Below, piece by piece: positions 50,278-58,470 of a stretch of DNA of 64,000 nucleotides. Below the pieces are notes generated by a model, which was not told the origin of the DNA, ran no database searches, and worked only from the letters and a program-made list of their open reading frames with translations. Origin of the DNA: Chryseobacterium sp. G0162 (lineage in GTDB: Bacteria; Bacteroidota; Bacteroidia; Flavobacteriales; Weeksellaceae); the NCBI RefSeq assembly GCF_003815715.1, contig NZ_CP033922.1, forward strand, positions 3,334,001 through 3,398,000. Direction: 5' to 3'. The translations under genes were made by a program, and so were the position numbers. Positions within the stretch are counted from its first letter, which is position 1; each line of letters begins with the position of its first letter.

Positions 50278-51399
50278 TTATTTGATAGGGCATCCGTTGT
50301 TTTCAACAGGTCCAGGAACGGTTACGCACTTATCGTATAAGTCAATAACACCATCAAGATCCATATCTAAAGCAACACCGGCACCATCTACTCTTGCTCC
50401 TGCAGGAGTATCAAGTTGTCTGTCCCAATCGTCACATACTCCATCATTGTCCTGGTCTCCTTTTTCACAAACCACAAGATCTGTAGTAGCATTTTCTAAA
50501 ACATTGGTTTTGTAGTATGCTTCCTGAAGTGGATCATGCCATGCTAAGTGAGATAGATGTTTTCCTAATTTGAAAGATACCCCCAAAGATACCGTCCAGG
50601 CATTGTAAGATCTTCTGTTGTTAAGGATTGTATATCGATATCCTGATTCTGTAGGGGCTTTAGGATCATAACTTGAATTATTGTATCCACTACCATCAAA
50701 TGACTGCTCCCCACTGATAATATACATGGTTCTTGCTTCAACATCAATAAGTGGTGAAACATTATACTTTAGTCCTAAACCAGCCTGATAATATACAGAA
50801 TTAATATCAAGATCCTGCTTTACAAATAATGGTGTTCTTTTAGGATTGTCACTCCATCTGTTTCGATCATTATCGTGTAAAGAAGTTCTGTACCCTTGAA
50901 GTCCAATTCCTCCATACCCGTGGAATGCCCATCTGTAAGGGGAGTGATTATCTACTCTTCTTAATAAGTTGGAAAAGTTGATATCACCCATCAAAGCGAT
51001 TTGGTCAAACTGTGTAGTTCCGGTAGCTACGCCCGCAGCTATTCCAGGAGCTCCAGGAAGTTGTCCTGTTTGTTTCGTTTCTCCTCTGGTGTAGATAAGG
51101 CTTAAACCGAAAGTATGTGAGATCTGCTTATCAATACTTATATAAGCATTGTATCCCCAGTTCGTCTTATCCGAACGAAGAGATTTAAGTGCAGAGTGAA
51201 CCATAAATGCGGAACCACCTCCTACGGAGATTGACCAGTCTCTGAAGCGTCTGGCTTTGTTGTCAAAAGGCTGTACGTTAGCTGAACCTGAAGAGAAGGT
51301 ATTAGGATACTCAGTAGAAGAGTTTACTGTAGTACTGCTATTCTGAGCGAAAGCTGCAATTGGCAAGGTTGTAGCCAATAATAATAAACCTAATTTCAT
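50278..51399 (-). CDS. OmpA-like barrel protein lacking the OmpA domain (paralogue 3)
   Basis: The 373-residue protein has signal MKLGLLLLATTLPIAAFAQ, a barrel clearly related to paralogues 1 and 2 (FSNLLRRVDNHSPYRWAFHG; KLGKHLSHLAWHDPLQEAYY) but much more divergent, and the same TSP3-like linker. It ends right after NNGCPIK, where the others continue into the peptidoglycan-binding domain. The TAA stop is clean, with no downstream remnant of an OmpA domain in the 54-bp gap, so it is a domain-less paralogue rather than a recent frameshift. It starts 17 bp after folK and may be cotranscribed with it. Confidence 0.88.
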   Translation of the reverse strand: MKLGLLLLATTLPIAAFAQNSSTTVNSSTEYPNTFSSGSANVQPFDNKARRFRDWSISVGGGSAFMVHSALKSLRSDKTNWGYNAYISIDKQISHTFGLSLIYTRGETKQTGQLPGAPGIAAGVATGTTQFDQIALMGDINFSNLLRRVDNHSPYRWAFHGYGGIGLQGYRTSLHDNDRNRWSDNPKRTPLFVKQDLDINSVYYQAGLGLKYNVSPLIDVEARTMYIISGEQSFDGSGYNNSSYDPKAPTESGYRYTILNNRRSYNAWTVSLGVSFKLGKHLSHLAWHDPLQEAYYKTNVLENATTDLVVCEKGDQDNDGVCDDWDRQLDTPAGARVDGAGVALDMDLDGVIDLYDKCVTVPGPVENNGCPIK

Positions 51400-51416
51400 A
51401 CAATATGTTTTATGTT

Positions 51417-51833
51417 TTAAATAAAATCTTTTAATAATATTCTGGAAAAATCCCTTTCAAAAAGATGTTTTTTATGAGGGATTTCTAATCTTTCTGATCT
51501 AAAATTTAATTCATTATACTTAATGATATCAATATCTATTATCCTGTCTGTGTAACCTCCGGATACTTTTGAATCATTAATTCTTCCCATTTCAACTTCT
51601 ATCTCTTTAATACAATCAAGCAGCTGAATTGGTGAAAGATGCGTGAATATTATTGTTGCAATATTACAAAAAATATTGGAACTGACAAATTCTACAGGAT
51701 CAGAGATTAAAAATTCGCTTGTTTGTGAAATGTGGTTTCCGGCATCTCTTATTTTCTGTAAAGCAAGCTCTATATTTTTTTTTTGCTCTCCGAGGTTACT
51801 TCCGAGTAACAAAACTACCTTTTGTTGCGACAT
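51417..51833 (-). CDS. folK: 2-amino-4-hydroxy-6-hydroxymethyldihydropteridine diphosphokinase
   Basis: Pyrophosphorylates hydroxymethyl-dihydropterin in folate synthesis. The 138 residues begin VVLLLGSNLGEQKKNIELAL, with FCNIATIIFTHLSPIQLLDCIKEIEVEMGR as the central block. The normally conserved R-(W/Y)-G-P-R-x-(I/L)-D-(I/L)-D motif is represented by GGYTDRIIDIDIIKYNEL, which keeps R, D-I-D but lacks GP. The protein is shorter than typical FolK (about 155-160). It is probably functional, but the pterin/Mg loop is unusual. It is divergent from sppA by 20 bp and 17 bp upstream of the barrel gene. Confidence 0.85.
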   Translation of the reverse strand: MSQQKVVLLLGSNLGEQKKNIELALQKIRDAGNHISQTSEFLISDPVEFVSSNIFCNIATIIFTHLSPIQLLDCIKEIEVEMGRINDSKVSGGYTDRIIDIDIIKYNELNFRSERLEIPHKKHLFERDFSRILLKDFI

Positions 51834-51853
51834 ATTGGAAAATTGATTGATTT

Positions 51854-53611
51854 ATGAGAAGTTTCTTTAAAAATGTTTTGGCAAATATAGTAGCAATAAT
51901 CATACTTTGCGCTGTGTTTTTCGTCTTTTTTATTATGATGCTTGTGTTTAGTTCTATGGGAAGCGACAAGTCTGTGGTAGTTAAAAAGAATTCGGTTCTA
52001 ACTATTAATGTAAAGACTAATATAATAGACAGCCCTACAGAAGAACAAATGGATCTGTTTGGTTTAGGCAGCCAAAATAAGAATGTACTCCTGTATGATG
52101 TACTTGAGGCCATTAATAAAGCTAAAACTGATGATAATATTAAAGGGATCAGTATTGAGATGGATGACCTGAATGCAGGACTCACTCAAATTGACGATGT
52201 TAGAAATGCTATTGAAGATTTCAAGAAAAGCGGAAAGTTTGTATACGCTTACGGAAACGGAGTTTCTCAATCTGCTTATTATCTGGGATCAGTGGCAGAT
52301 CAGTATTATCTCCATCCAGCAGGAGGTATAGAATTGAAAGGACTTTCTACTGAGGTTACATTCTTTAAGGATTTTGCAGACAAATATGGTATTGGAATAG
52401 AGGTGATCCGTCATGGTAAATTTAAGTCTGCGGTAGAGCCTTTCTTAAGAAATGATATTTCTCCGGAAAATAAAGAACAGCTAAGTACCCTGTTGAATGA
52501 CCTTTGGAAAAATACATCTTATAAAATGGCAACTTCAAGAAAAATTGATACTGCTCAATTCAGAACGATTGTTGACAGCTTATATGGAATGATCCCTGAG
52601 CAGGGGGTAAAATATAAATTGGCAGATAAGCTTATCCAAAAATCAGAATATGAGGATATGCTTAAAACGAAGTTGAATGTAAAAGATAAAGAAAAACTGA
52701 ATAAGGTCTCTTTAACCAACTATATCAGTTCTTTAACTGATGAAGATAAGTCAGGAGAAAAAGTGGCTATATTATATGCTTCTGGATCTATCAATAATGG
52801 TGATCAGTATAATGATATTCATTCTGAGAAGTATGTTAAGTATATTAAAAAGCTTCAGGAAGATGATAAAGTAAAAGCGGTTGTATTCAGAATTAACTCT
52901 CCTGGAGGAAGTGCGAATGCTTCAGATGAAATTTTATTTGAATTGCAGCAACTGAAAAAGAAAAAGCCATTGGTAGTTTCTTTCGGTGATTATGCAGCTT
53001 CAGGTGGTTATTATGTAGCGATGGCTGCAGATAAGATCTATTCTGAGCCTAATACACTTACGGGTTCTATTGGAGTATTCGGAGTATTACCTTATTATAA
53101 GGATATAGCCAATAAGAATGGTATCCGTGCGGATGTTGTGGCCACCAATGCTAACTCAATGTATTATTCAGGATTAAACGGAGTAACTCCTTATGGAGTA
53201 AACATGATGACGAGAAGTGTGGAAGGTACTTATAAAAGATTTGTACATTTCGTTACTCAAAACAGAAAGAAAACATTTGAGCAAATTGATAATGTAGGTG
53301 GTGGTAGAGTATGGAGTGGTGTTCGTGCAAAGGAAATCGGTTTGGTAGATGAATTGGGGACGCTTAACGATGCGGTGAAGTTTGCAGCACAGAAAGCAGG
53401 AGTGAAATCTTACTATGTAGAATCTTATCCTAAGAAAATGAGTCCATTCGAGCAGATCTTTAAAGATCTTAATGAAGAAGATGTTTCTGCAAGAATCATC
53501 AAAAATAAAATTGGAAAGGCGAACTATGAAATTTTACAACAGATTACAGACAAGAAATTACAGTCTGAGGTAAAAATGGAAATGCCTTACCAAATCAGAA
53601 TCAACAACTAA
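51854..53611 (+). CDS. sppA: Signal peptide peptidase SppA, 67-kDa type
   Basis: Membrane serine protease that degrades leftover signal peptides. The 585 residues have one N-terminal transmembrane helix (about residues 9-31). The two-repeat architecture is visible; the catalytic Lys is in RHGKFKSAVEPF (about 197) and the Ser in FGDYAASGGYYVAMAADKI (about 382), with INSPGGSANASDEI before it. The size indicates the long E. coli-like type. It is divergent from folK with only 20 bp between, so its promoter must overlap folK coding sequence. Confidence 0.95.
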   Translation: MRSFFKNVLANIVAIIILCAVFFVFFIMMLVFSSMGSDKSVVVKKNSVLTINVKTNIIDSPTEEQMDLFGLGSQNKNVLLYDVLEAINKAKTDDNIKGISIEMDDLNAGLTQIDDVRNAIEDFKKSGKFVYAYGNGVSQSAYYLGSVADQYYLHPAGGIELKGLSTEVTFFKDFADKYGIGIEVIRHGKFKSAVEPFLRNDISPENKEQLSTLLNDLWKNTSYKMATSRKIDTAQFRTIVDSLYGMIPEQGVKYKLADKLIQKSEYEDMLKTKLNVKDKEKLNKVSLTNYISSLTDEDKSGEKVAILYASGSINNGDQYNDIHSEKYVKYIKKLQEDDKVKAVVFRINSPGGSANASDEILFELQQLKKKKPLVVSFGDYAASGGYYVAMAADKIYSEPNTLTGSIGVFGVLPYYKDIANKNGIRADVVATNANSMYYSGLNGVTPYGVNMMTRSVEGTYKRFVHFVTQNRKKTFEQIDNVGGGRVWSGVRAKEIGLVDELGTLNDAVKFAAQKAGVKSYYVESYPKKMSPFEQIFKDLNEEDVSARIIKNKIGKANYEILQQITDKKLQSEVKMEMPYQIRINN

Positions 53612-53628
53612 CTAAATTATATTGTACA

Positions 53629-53673
53629 AAAATCCCGGATCTGAAATTTCAGATCCGGGATTTTATTTTTTTT
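53629..53673 (+). terminator. Terminator after sppA
   Basis: Two 18-nt arms (53629-53646 and 53647-53664) form a perfect 36-nt palindrome with core ATCCCGGATCTGA, followed by a T-rich tail. It may also stop the convergent GlsB gene. Confidence 0.9.
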
Positions 53674-53685
53674 ATCAGCATTACA

Positions 53686-53946
53686 TTAGCTTTTCTTCGT
53701 GGCCATTCCGTAAATCCAGAGGACAATTAAAGCTCCTCCGATGGCAAGAATCCAGCTTCTTGGATTCCAGAATGAAGTAACATCTCCCCAATGTAGAATG
53801 TAAACTCCTATAGCTCCTCCTACAAATGCTCCTACAATTCCTAGGATAATAGTGATTAGCCAACCTCCTCCTTGAGTTCCCGGCATAATCATTTTAGCGA
53901 TTGCACCTGCAATAAGACCGAATAAGATCCATGTTATAATTCCCAT
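53686..53946 (-). CDS. GlsB/YeaQ/YmgE family stress-response membrane protein
   Basis: The 86-residue protein has two or three hydrophobic segments. The family start is seen in GIITWILFGLIAGAIAKMIM, then PGTQGGGWLITIILGIVGAFVGGAIGVYI; the C-terminus is WILAIGGALIVLWIYG. Members are small inner-membrane proteins called transglycosylase-associated, with unclear function. It is monocistronic. The gap before ftsY is 73 bp. Confidence 0.9.
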   Translation of the reverse strand: MGIITWILFGLIAGAIAKMIMPGTQGGGWLITIILGIVGAFVGGAIGVYILHWGDVTSFWNPRSWILAIGGALIVLWIYGMATKKS

Positions 53947-54019
53947 AGTTGCAAATTTTTTAATGGTTAATATTTAAAAATGATTTGTTTTACTAATATA
54001 AGGGAAAACATGATGTAAA

Positions 54020-54973
54020 TCATCTTTTCTTGAAGAATGAGTCTACAAATTCCGTACCATTGAAAAGCTGCAGATCTTGCATTTTTTCACCTACTCCTAT
54101 ATATTTTACTGGAATTTGGAACTGATCTGAGATCCCGATAACAACACCTCCTTTTGCTGTTCCGTCTAATTTTGTTACGGCTAAAGCATTCACTTCTGTT
54201 GCTGCTGTAAATTGTTTAGCTTGTTCAAATGCATTTTGCCCTGTAGAACCGTCAAGTACCAATAAAATCTCATGAGGAGCATCAGGAATCACCTTTTGCA
54301 TTACTCTTTTAATCTTGGAAAGCTCATTCATCAGGTTGATCTTATTATGAAGTCTTCCTGCAGTGTCAATGATAACAACGTCTGCATTTTGAGCTACGGC
54401 ACTTTGTACGGTATCAAAAGCTACAGAAGCAGGATCGGAACCCATTTCCTGTTTTACAATAGGAACACCCACTCGTTCGCTCCAGATAACAAGTTGGTCA
54501 ACAGCTGCAGCTCTGAAGGTATCAGCAGCTCCAAGAACTACTTTTTTACCTTCGGATTTAAACTGGTGAGCCAGTTTTCCAATAGTGGTTGTTTTTCCAA
54601 CTCCGTTTACACCTACTACCATAATGACGTAGGGTTTTTTAGAAGTATCAATATTTCCTGTGCCTGCATGAGGATTTTCAAGCAGTAATCCTGAAATTTC
54701 TTCACGAAGAATAGCATCCAGTTCGTTCACTCCAACATATTTGTCGCGGGCAACACGTTCTTCAATTCTCTCTATGATTTTAATGGTAGTGGAAGCGCCT
54801 ACGTCAGAGGCAATCAGTACTTCTTCCAGATCATCCAGAACTTCATCATCTACTTTGCTTTTACCGACTACGGCCTTCGTCATTTTTTCAAAGAACCCCT
54901 GGCTGGATTTTTCCAATCCTTTATCCAGTGTTTCTTTTTCTTCCTTTTTGAAAATATTTTTAAACCAACTCAT
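54020..54973 (-). CDS. ftsY: Signal recognition particle receptor FtsY
   Basis: GTPase that docks SRP-ribosome complexes at the membrane. The 317 residues comprise the NG domain: MVVGVNGVGKTTTIGKLAHQF (G1), LGAADTFRAAAVDQL, IIDTAGRLHNKINLM (G3), VTKLDGTAKGG (G4) and KYIGVGEKMQDLQLF. The acidic A domain found in E. coli is nearly absent, as is usual in this phylum. It is preceded by ridA with a 15-bp gap, while the ribosomal operon lies farther upstream. Confidence 0.96.
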   Translation of the reverse strand: MSWFKNIFKKEEKETLDKGLEKSSQGFFEKMTKAVVGKSKVDDEVLDDLEEVLIASDVGASTTIKIIERIEERVARDKYVGVNELDAILREEISGLLLENPHAGTGNIDTSKKPYVIMVVGVNGVGKTTTIGKLAHQFKSEGKKVVLGAADTFRAAAVDQLVIWSERVGVPIVKQEMGSDPASVAFDTVQSAVAQNADVVIIDTAGRLHNKINLMNELSKIKRVMQKVIPDAPHEILLVLDGSTGQNAFEQAKQFTAATEVNALAVTKLDGTAKGGVVIGISDQFQIPVKYIGVGEKMQDLQLFNGTEFVDSFFKKR

Positions 54974-54988
54974 AGTTTTAGTTTATTC

Positions 54989-55459
54989 TTATCTTTTGTT
55001 TTTAATCACTGCTGTGGCTTCTACTTCTATCAGTACATCATTCCTGAAAAGCTTATTGACCTCTACAAGGCTGCTTACGGGAGGATTCTGAAGATTGACA
55101 TATTCATCCCTTATTTTTCTGAAATCCGGGGTTTTTGAGATGTCTGTGATGAAGATAGTCAGTTTGACGATATCTTTCCCTGTACCTTCATACTCCTTCA
55201 GAATATTTTCAATGTTTTTGAAAATCTGATGGGTCTGTTCCTCTACATTATTTCCCACCAGGTTTCCTTTTGAATCTAAAGGAACCTGACCAGATAATAA
55301 AATCATTCTGGAAGTACCGCAATCAATGCTTACTGATTGTGATAATCCCGGGATGCTGAAAACTTTTGGTGAACTTTTGTATACTATAGGATCCATCGTT
55401 TTCTGACTGAATGAAAATTGAAAAATAACTGTGCCTATTAGTACAAGAATCTTCTTCAT
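54989..55459 (-). CDS. Exported RidA family protein
   Basis: The 156-residue protein has a signal-like start (MKKILVLIGTVIFQFSFSQ) and a RidA/YjgF domain: LSQSVSIDCGTSRMILLSGQVPLDSKGNLVG, QTHQIFKNIENILKEYEG, and NPPVSSLVEVNKLFRNDVLIEVEATAV, with the conserved Arg near the C-terminus replaced or moved (FRNDVLIEVE). Cytosolic RidA removes reactive imines and enamines; a signal peptide on this protein suggests a periplasmic or surface role, inferred. It starts 38 bp after the terminator of the ribosomal operon and is likely cotranscribed with ftsY. Confidence 0.85.
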   Translation of the reverse strand: MKKILVLIGTVIFQFSFSQKTMDPIVYKSSPKVFSIPGLSQSVSIDCGTSRMILLSGQVPLDSKGNLVGNNVEEQTHQIFKNIENILKEYEGTGKDIVKLTIFITDISKTPDFRKIRDEYVNLQNPPVSSLVEVNKLFRNDVLIEVEATAVIKNKR

Positions 55460-55496
55460 ATTTCACTGATTAATAATCTGGTGAACAAAGATAACA

Positions 55497-55527
55497 AAAA
55501 AACTACCCAAAATATGAGTAGTTTTTT
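55497..55527 (-). terminator. Terminator of the rpmB-rpmG operon
   Basis: AAAAAACTAC pairs with GTAGTTTTTT (10 bp, 11-nt loop); the minus strand continues with T. It lies 22 bp past the DUF4295 stop, so ridA-ftsY form a separate unit. Confidence 0.78.
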
Positions 55528-55548
55528 ATATTGTAAATAAAGTATTGA

Positions 55549-55698
55549 TTATTTTTTCAAAAAACCATCTACTTCATCAGCATTCATTACTTTTTCTTCG
55601 AAAACGTAAGCTCCTGATTTAGAAGACTTCACCATTTTCACCACTTTAGTCATTTTCTTAGACCCAGTTTGTAGGGTTGCTACTACTTTCTTTGCCAT
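55549..55698 (-). CDS. DUF4295 small basic protein
   Basis: The 49-residue frame MAKKVVATLQTGSKKMTKVV...DEVDGFLKK is highly basic and small. DUF4295 proteins are typical companions of rpmG in Bacteroidota and have been proposed as ribosome-associated. It starts 20 bp after rpmG. The function is unproven; a ribosomal protein-like role is inferred from charge, size and operon. Confidence 0.85.
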   Translation of the reverse strand: MAKKVVATLQTGSKKMTKVVKMVKSSKSGAYVFEEKVMNADEVDGFLKK

Positions 55699-55718
55699 GG
55701 TAAGTTATTATTTAAAAA

Positions 55719-55901
55719 TTACTTAATTTCTTTGTGAAGGGTAGATCTCTTAAGAACAGGATTGTATTTTTTCAATTCCAATCTCTCTGTAGTGTTCTTT
55801 TTATTTTTTGTAGAAATGTATCTAGACATTCCTGGCATACCGCTTTCTTTGTGCTCTGTACATTCAAGGATTACTTGAACTCTGTTTCCTTTTTTTGCCA
55901 T
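55719..55901 (-). CDS. rpmG: 50S ribosomal protein L33
   Basis: The 60-residue protein shows [17 protein letters not shown]...[20 protein letters not shown], the L33 pattern. It has a single Cys (Cys14), so no CxxC zinc ribbon: a zinc-independent form. It lies 6 bp after rpmB and 20 bp before DUF4295. Confidence 0.97.
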   Translation of the reverse strand: MAKKGNRVQVILECTEHKESGMPGMSRYISTKNKKNTTERLELKKYNPVLKRSTLHKEIK

Positions 55902-55907
55902 GATTTA

Positions 55908-56150
55908 TTAATTCTTTTTAATCAATCCGTTTCTTGTAGCTCTTTCAATAGCTTCCTCGATTCCAATCTTGTTAATCACTCTCAATCCATGAGCTGATAC
56001 TTTCAGTGTAACGTGCTTATCTTGCTCTGGAAGGTAAAACTTCTTCTCTAATAAGTTAATTTCAAAACGACGCTTCGTTTTGTTATTAGCGTGAGAAACG
56101 TTGTTACCAACCATTGCACGCTTTCCTGTTATTTGGCAAATTCTTGACAT
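55908..56150 (-). CDS. rpmB: 50S ribosomal protein L28
   Basis: The 80-residue protein begins [20 protein letters not shown] and contains [17 protein letters not shown] and [13 protein letters not shown], the L28 pattern. It is the first gene of rpmB-rpmG-DUF4295 on the minus strand and has a recognisable promoter. Confidence 0.97.
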   Translation of the reverse strand: MSRICQITGKRAMVGNNVSHANNKTKRRFEINLLEKKFYLPEQDKHVTLKVSAHGLRVINKIGIEEAIERATRNGLIKKN

Positions 56151-56186
56151 ATCTCGATGTTCTTATTTGTATAATATTTGAGAGTG

Positions 56187-56218
56187 CAAAATAACGAAGA
56201 ATTTTTTAGATAGACAAA
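56187..56218 (-). promoter_or_regulatory. Promoter of the rpmB operon
   Basis: On the minus strand TTTG (56215-56218) and TTATTTTG (56187-56194) are 20 bp apart. The -7 box deviates slightly from TAnnTTTG. Confidence 0.45.
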
Positions 56219-56357
56219 TCTTTTGGAAAATATTTGTAAATAAGTGACTGATTATAAATATTGATTTTTTAAAATATTCGAATTTTCGGGATATAGCAGT
56301 AAATCAGTGCTGATATATTTCATACCCGTTTTTTTTTAATCAAAAAAATTAATATTC

Positions 56358-56365
56358 TATCTTTG
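56358..56365 (+). promoter_or_regulatory. -7 element of the FG-GAP gene
   Basis: TATCTTTG, an exact TAnnTTTG, lies 25 bp before the ATG. No TTG at the right distance was found. Confidence 0.45.
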
Positions 56366-56390
56366 TTTTTAATTAATCTAAATAAAAATT

Positions 56391-58103
56391 ATGAAGAGAA
56401 TTTATATTCTATTGTCTATGCTGCCTGTTGGTTTATGTGCTCAGAATTTTACGGAGATACAGACCGGGATGAACAATTTTTATTTCTCAGCTTCTGATAT
56501 CGCTGATGTAGATAATAACGGTACACTGGATATTGTAGTCAATGGAGCTATAGATTCAGATGGGGATGGAAATCCTGATGCTACCTATAATGAAGTGTAT
56601 CAGAATACAGGAACAACCTTTCAGCCTTATACGGACCTGGGTGGAGATGTAACACATTTGGGGGATATAAAATTCATCGACTATAACAATGATGGGTTGA
56701 TGGATATTATTTCTACCGGGTTGAGCTATATGGATATTGTAAACTATAAGCATTACCGTTTTAAAAATACCGGAGTAGGCTTCACAAGAGAGGAGGAGCT
56801 TCCGGGAAAAATTTATGGTTCGTTAGAGGTTTTTGACTTCAATCATGACGGAAAGCAGGACTACGCCATCAATGGAACTCAGTTTGCGCACGGAGGAGGT
56901 TTTAGAAATACGGTTGATTTTTATAAGAATACAGGATCGGGCTTTGATATGACTGAAAATTGGGCTGATGGAACTCAAAATGGAAGCTTTAAAATGGTAG
57001 ATCTTAATAATGACCAGCTTTTGGATATGGTTATTATAGGCTCAGATATTAACGGTGATCCGGTTTCTAAAGTATATATTAATCAGAATGGAACATTGGT
57101 TGATACCCAGGCTCTTGATTCTTTAATTTCAGGAAAACTGGAAGTGGCTGATTTTAATGCGGATGGTTTCCAGGATATTGTAGTGGCGGGTAAAGATGCC
57201 AATGATGACCCTTATCTTGCAGTTCTGATGAATGACGGAACCGGTAATTTAATCACTCACCAGATCACATCAGAGGTTTCTGAAGCCTCCATAAGTGTTG
57301 GAGATTTGAATAATGATGGATATTATGACTTTATGATTGCCGGAGATATTAATTATAACGCTGTTGTAAAATCCTATTTATATAATACATCCAGTCAGAC
57401 GTTTACAGAAGGAGCTGTCACTGGCTTACACAGCTTAGGAGGCCCGGGAACGATGCAGCTGTTTGATTTTAATAATGATAATCATTTAGATGTCCTGTTA
57501 AGTGGATTTGATTGGGCAGGTCAGGACAATCCATCTTTGACAAAGGTTTTTAAAAATAATTCTACAGCGCAAAATGGAAAGCCAATGGCTCCAACACACT
57601 TAAATCTGACTAAAAACGGAAACCGATTTAACTTTACATGGAGTGGGGCAACAGATGATAAAACTCCAGTTAACGCGCTACGTTATGAAATTAAAGTAGG
57701 ATCTACACCAGGTTCACAGAATATTGCCAAATATATTGTAACAACTCCTTCATGGTTTCTGGATCTTGATCTGTCTGTTCAGAATGTATACTGGAGTGTA
57801 AGATCAATTGATGCTTCAAAGGTATATTCTGATACATCTGCACAAGGAACATTGGCAACGAAAGAGAATATGATCAATCGTGAAAAAGACTTTGTTATAT
57901 ATCCGAACCCAACTTCTGATAAAGTTTATATAAAAGGGGAGAAGGTTTCAGAAGCTGAGATCTATTCAATGGAAGGCCGAAAGCTGAATGTGATTTTAAA
58001 CAGAGATCAGTCTATTGATGTATCTCATCTTCCTAAAGGGGTATATTTATTAAAACTGAAGATAAAAAACGAAATAACCACTAAAAAAATTACTATTAAA
58101 TAA
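56391..58103 (+). CDS. FG-GAP/VCBS repeat protein with T9SS sorting domain
   Basis: In 570 residues, a signal (MKRIYILLSMLPVGLCAQ) is followed by about seven D-x-(N/D)-x-D-G repeats such as DYNNDGLMDIIS, DFNHDGKQDYAI, DFNADGFQDIVVAG and DLNNDGYYDFMIAG, a beta-propeller that binds calcium. A fibronectin III-like segment (about residues 400-490) comes next, then a T9SS type A sorting tail (FVIYPNPTSDKVYI...KKITIK). It should be a surface or secreted protein exported by the T9SS, perhaps an adhesin; no ligand is evident. It is monocistronic. Confidence 0.9.
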   Translation: MKRIYILLSMLPVGLCAQNFTEIQTGMNNFYFSASDIADVDNNGTLDIVVNGAIDSDGDGNPDATYNEVYQNTGTTFQPYTDLGGDVTHLGDIKFIDYNNDGLMDIISTGLSYMDIVNYKHYRFKNTGVGFTREEELPGKIYGSLEVFDFNHDGKQDYAINGTQFAHGGGFRNTVDFYKNTGSGFDMTENWADGTQNGSFKMVDLNNDQLLDMVIIGSDINGDPVSKVYINQNGTLVDTQALDSLISGKLEVADFNADGFQDIVVAGKDANDDPYLAVLMNDGTGNLITHQITSEVSEASISVGDLNNDGYYDFMIAGDINYNAVVKSYLYNTSSQTFTEGAVTGLHSLGGPGTMQLFDFNNDNHLDVLLSGFDWAGQDNPSLTKVFKNNSTAQNGKPMAPTHLNLTKNGNRFNFTWSGATDDKTPVNALRYEIKVGSTPGSQNIAKYIVTTPSWFLDLDLSVQNVYWSVRSIDASKVYSDTSAQGTLATKENMINREKDFVIYPNPTSDKVYIKGEKVSEAEIYSMEGRKLNVILNRDQSIDVSHLPKGVYLLKLKIKNEITTKKITIK

Positions 58104-58129
58104 ATAACTGAATCATTTATTCTATCTTG

Positions 58130-58166
58130 AGAGAAGTCAGACGTCCAGCTGGCTTCTCTTTTTTTT
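58130..58166 (+). terminator. Terminator after the FG-GAP gene
   Basis: AGAGAAGTCAG pairs with CTGGCTTCTCT (11 bp, one G-U) around an 8-nt loop, followed by T. Confidence 0.85.
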
Positions 58167-58214
58167 GTTCTGATAATCTGTTATTATCGTGAAAAAGATT
58201 GATTTGATGGAAAT

Positions 58215-58430
58215 GATGCTAAAAAGTTTCCCGCAGATCTCACGGATTAGGCAGGTGTTTATGGATAGCGGTATGATAATAAGCTTGTTTTCTCATGGAT
58301 TACAGGCTTCACATAGATGCTTTTGTGAAAATTATGATATTGAGTGCCTGCTAAATAAAAAAATCTGCGTCATCAGCTTAATCAGTGAGAGTTTACTATC
58401 TCTTAGATCTTGCAGATAACGCAGATTATA
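58215..58430. repeat. Degenerate CGCAGAT/ATCTGCG repeat stretch
   Basis: CCCGCAGATCTCACGGATTA, CTTCACATAGATGCTTTTG, AAAATCTGCGTCATCAG and TTGCAGATAACGCAGATT carry the words of the dispersed repeat family, in both orientations and much diverged. Confidence 0.55.
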
Positions 58431-58470
58431 TTTTTTCAGTATAAAAATCAGTGTGGCTGATATTCAAATA

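Larger units (their letters stand above)
58104..58470. other. 367-bp gap between FG-GAP gene and lnt
   Basis: It has the terminator at 58130-58166, then a repeat stretch (58215-58430). A 76-codon open frame within it (58189-58419) is made of repeat words and is not considered a gene. Confidence 0.6.

Noticed and set aside
58189..58419. Plus-strand frame of 76 codons
   Set aside because: It consists of degenerate CGCAGAT/ATCTGTG repeat words, and no homology or promoter is seen.
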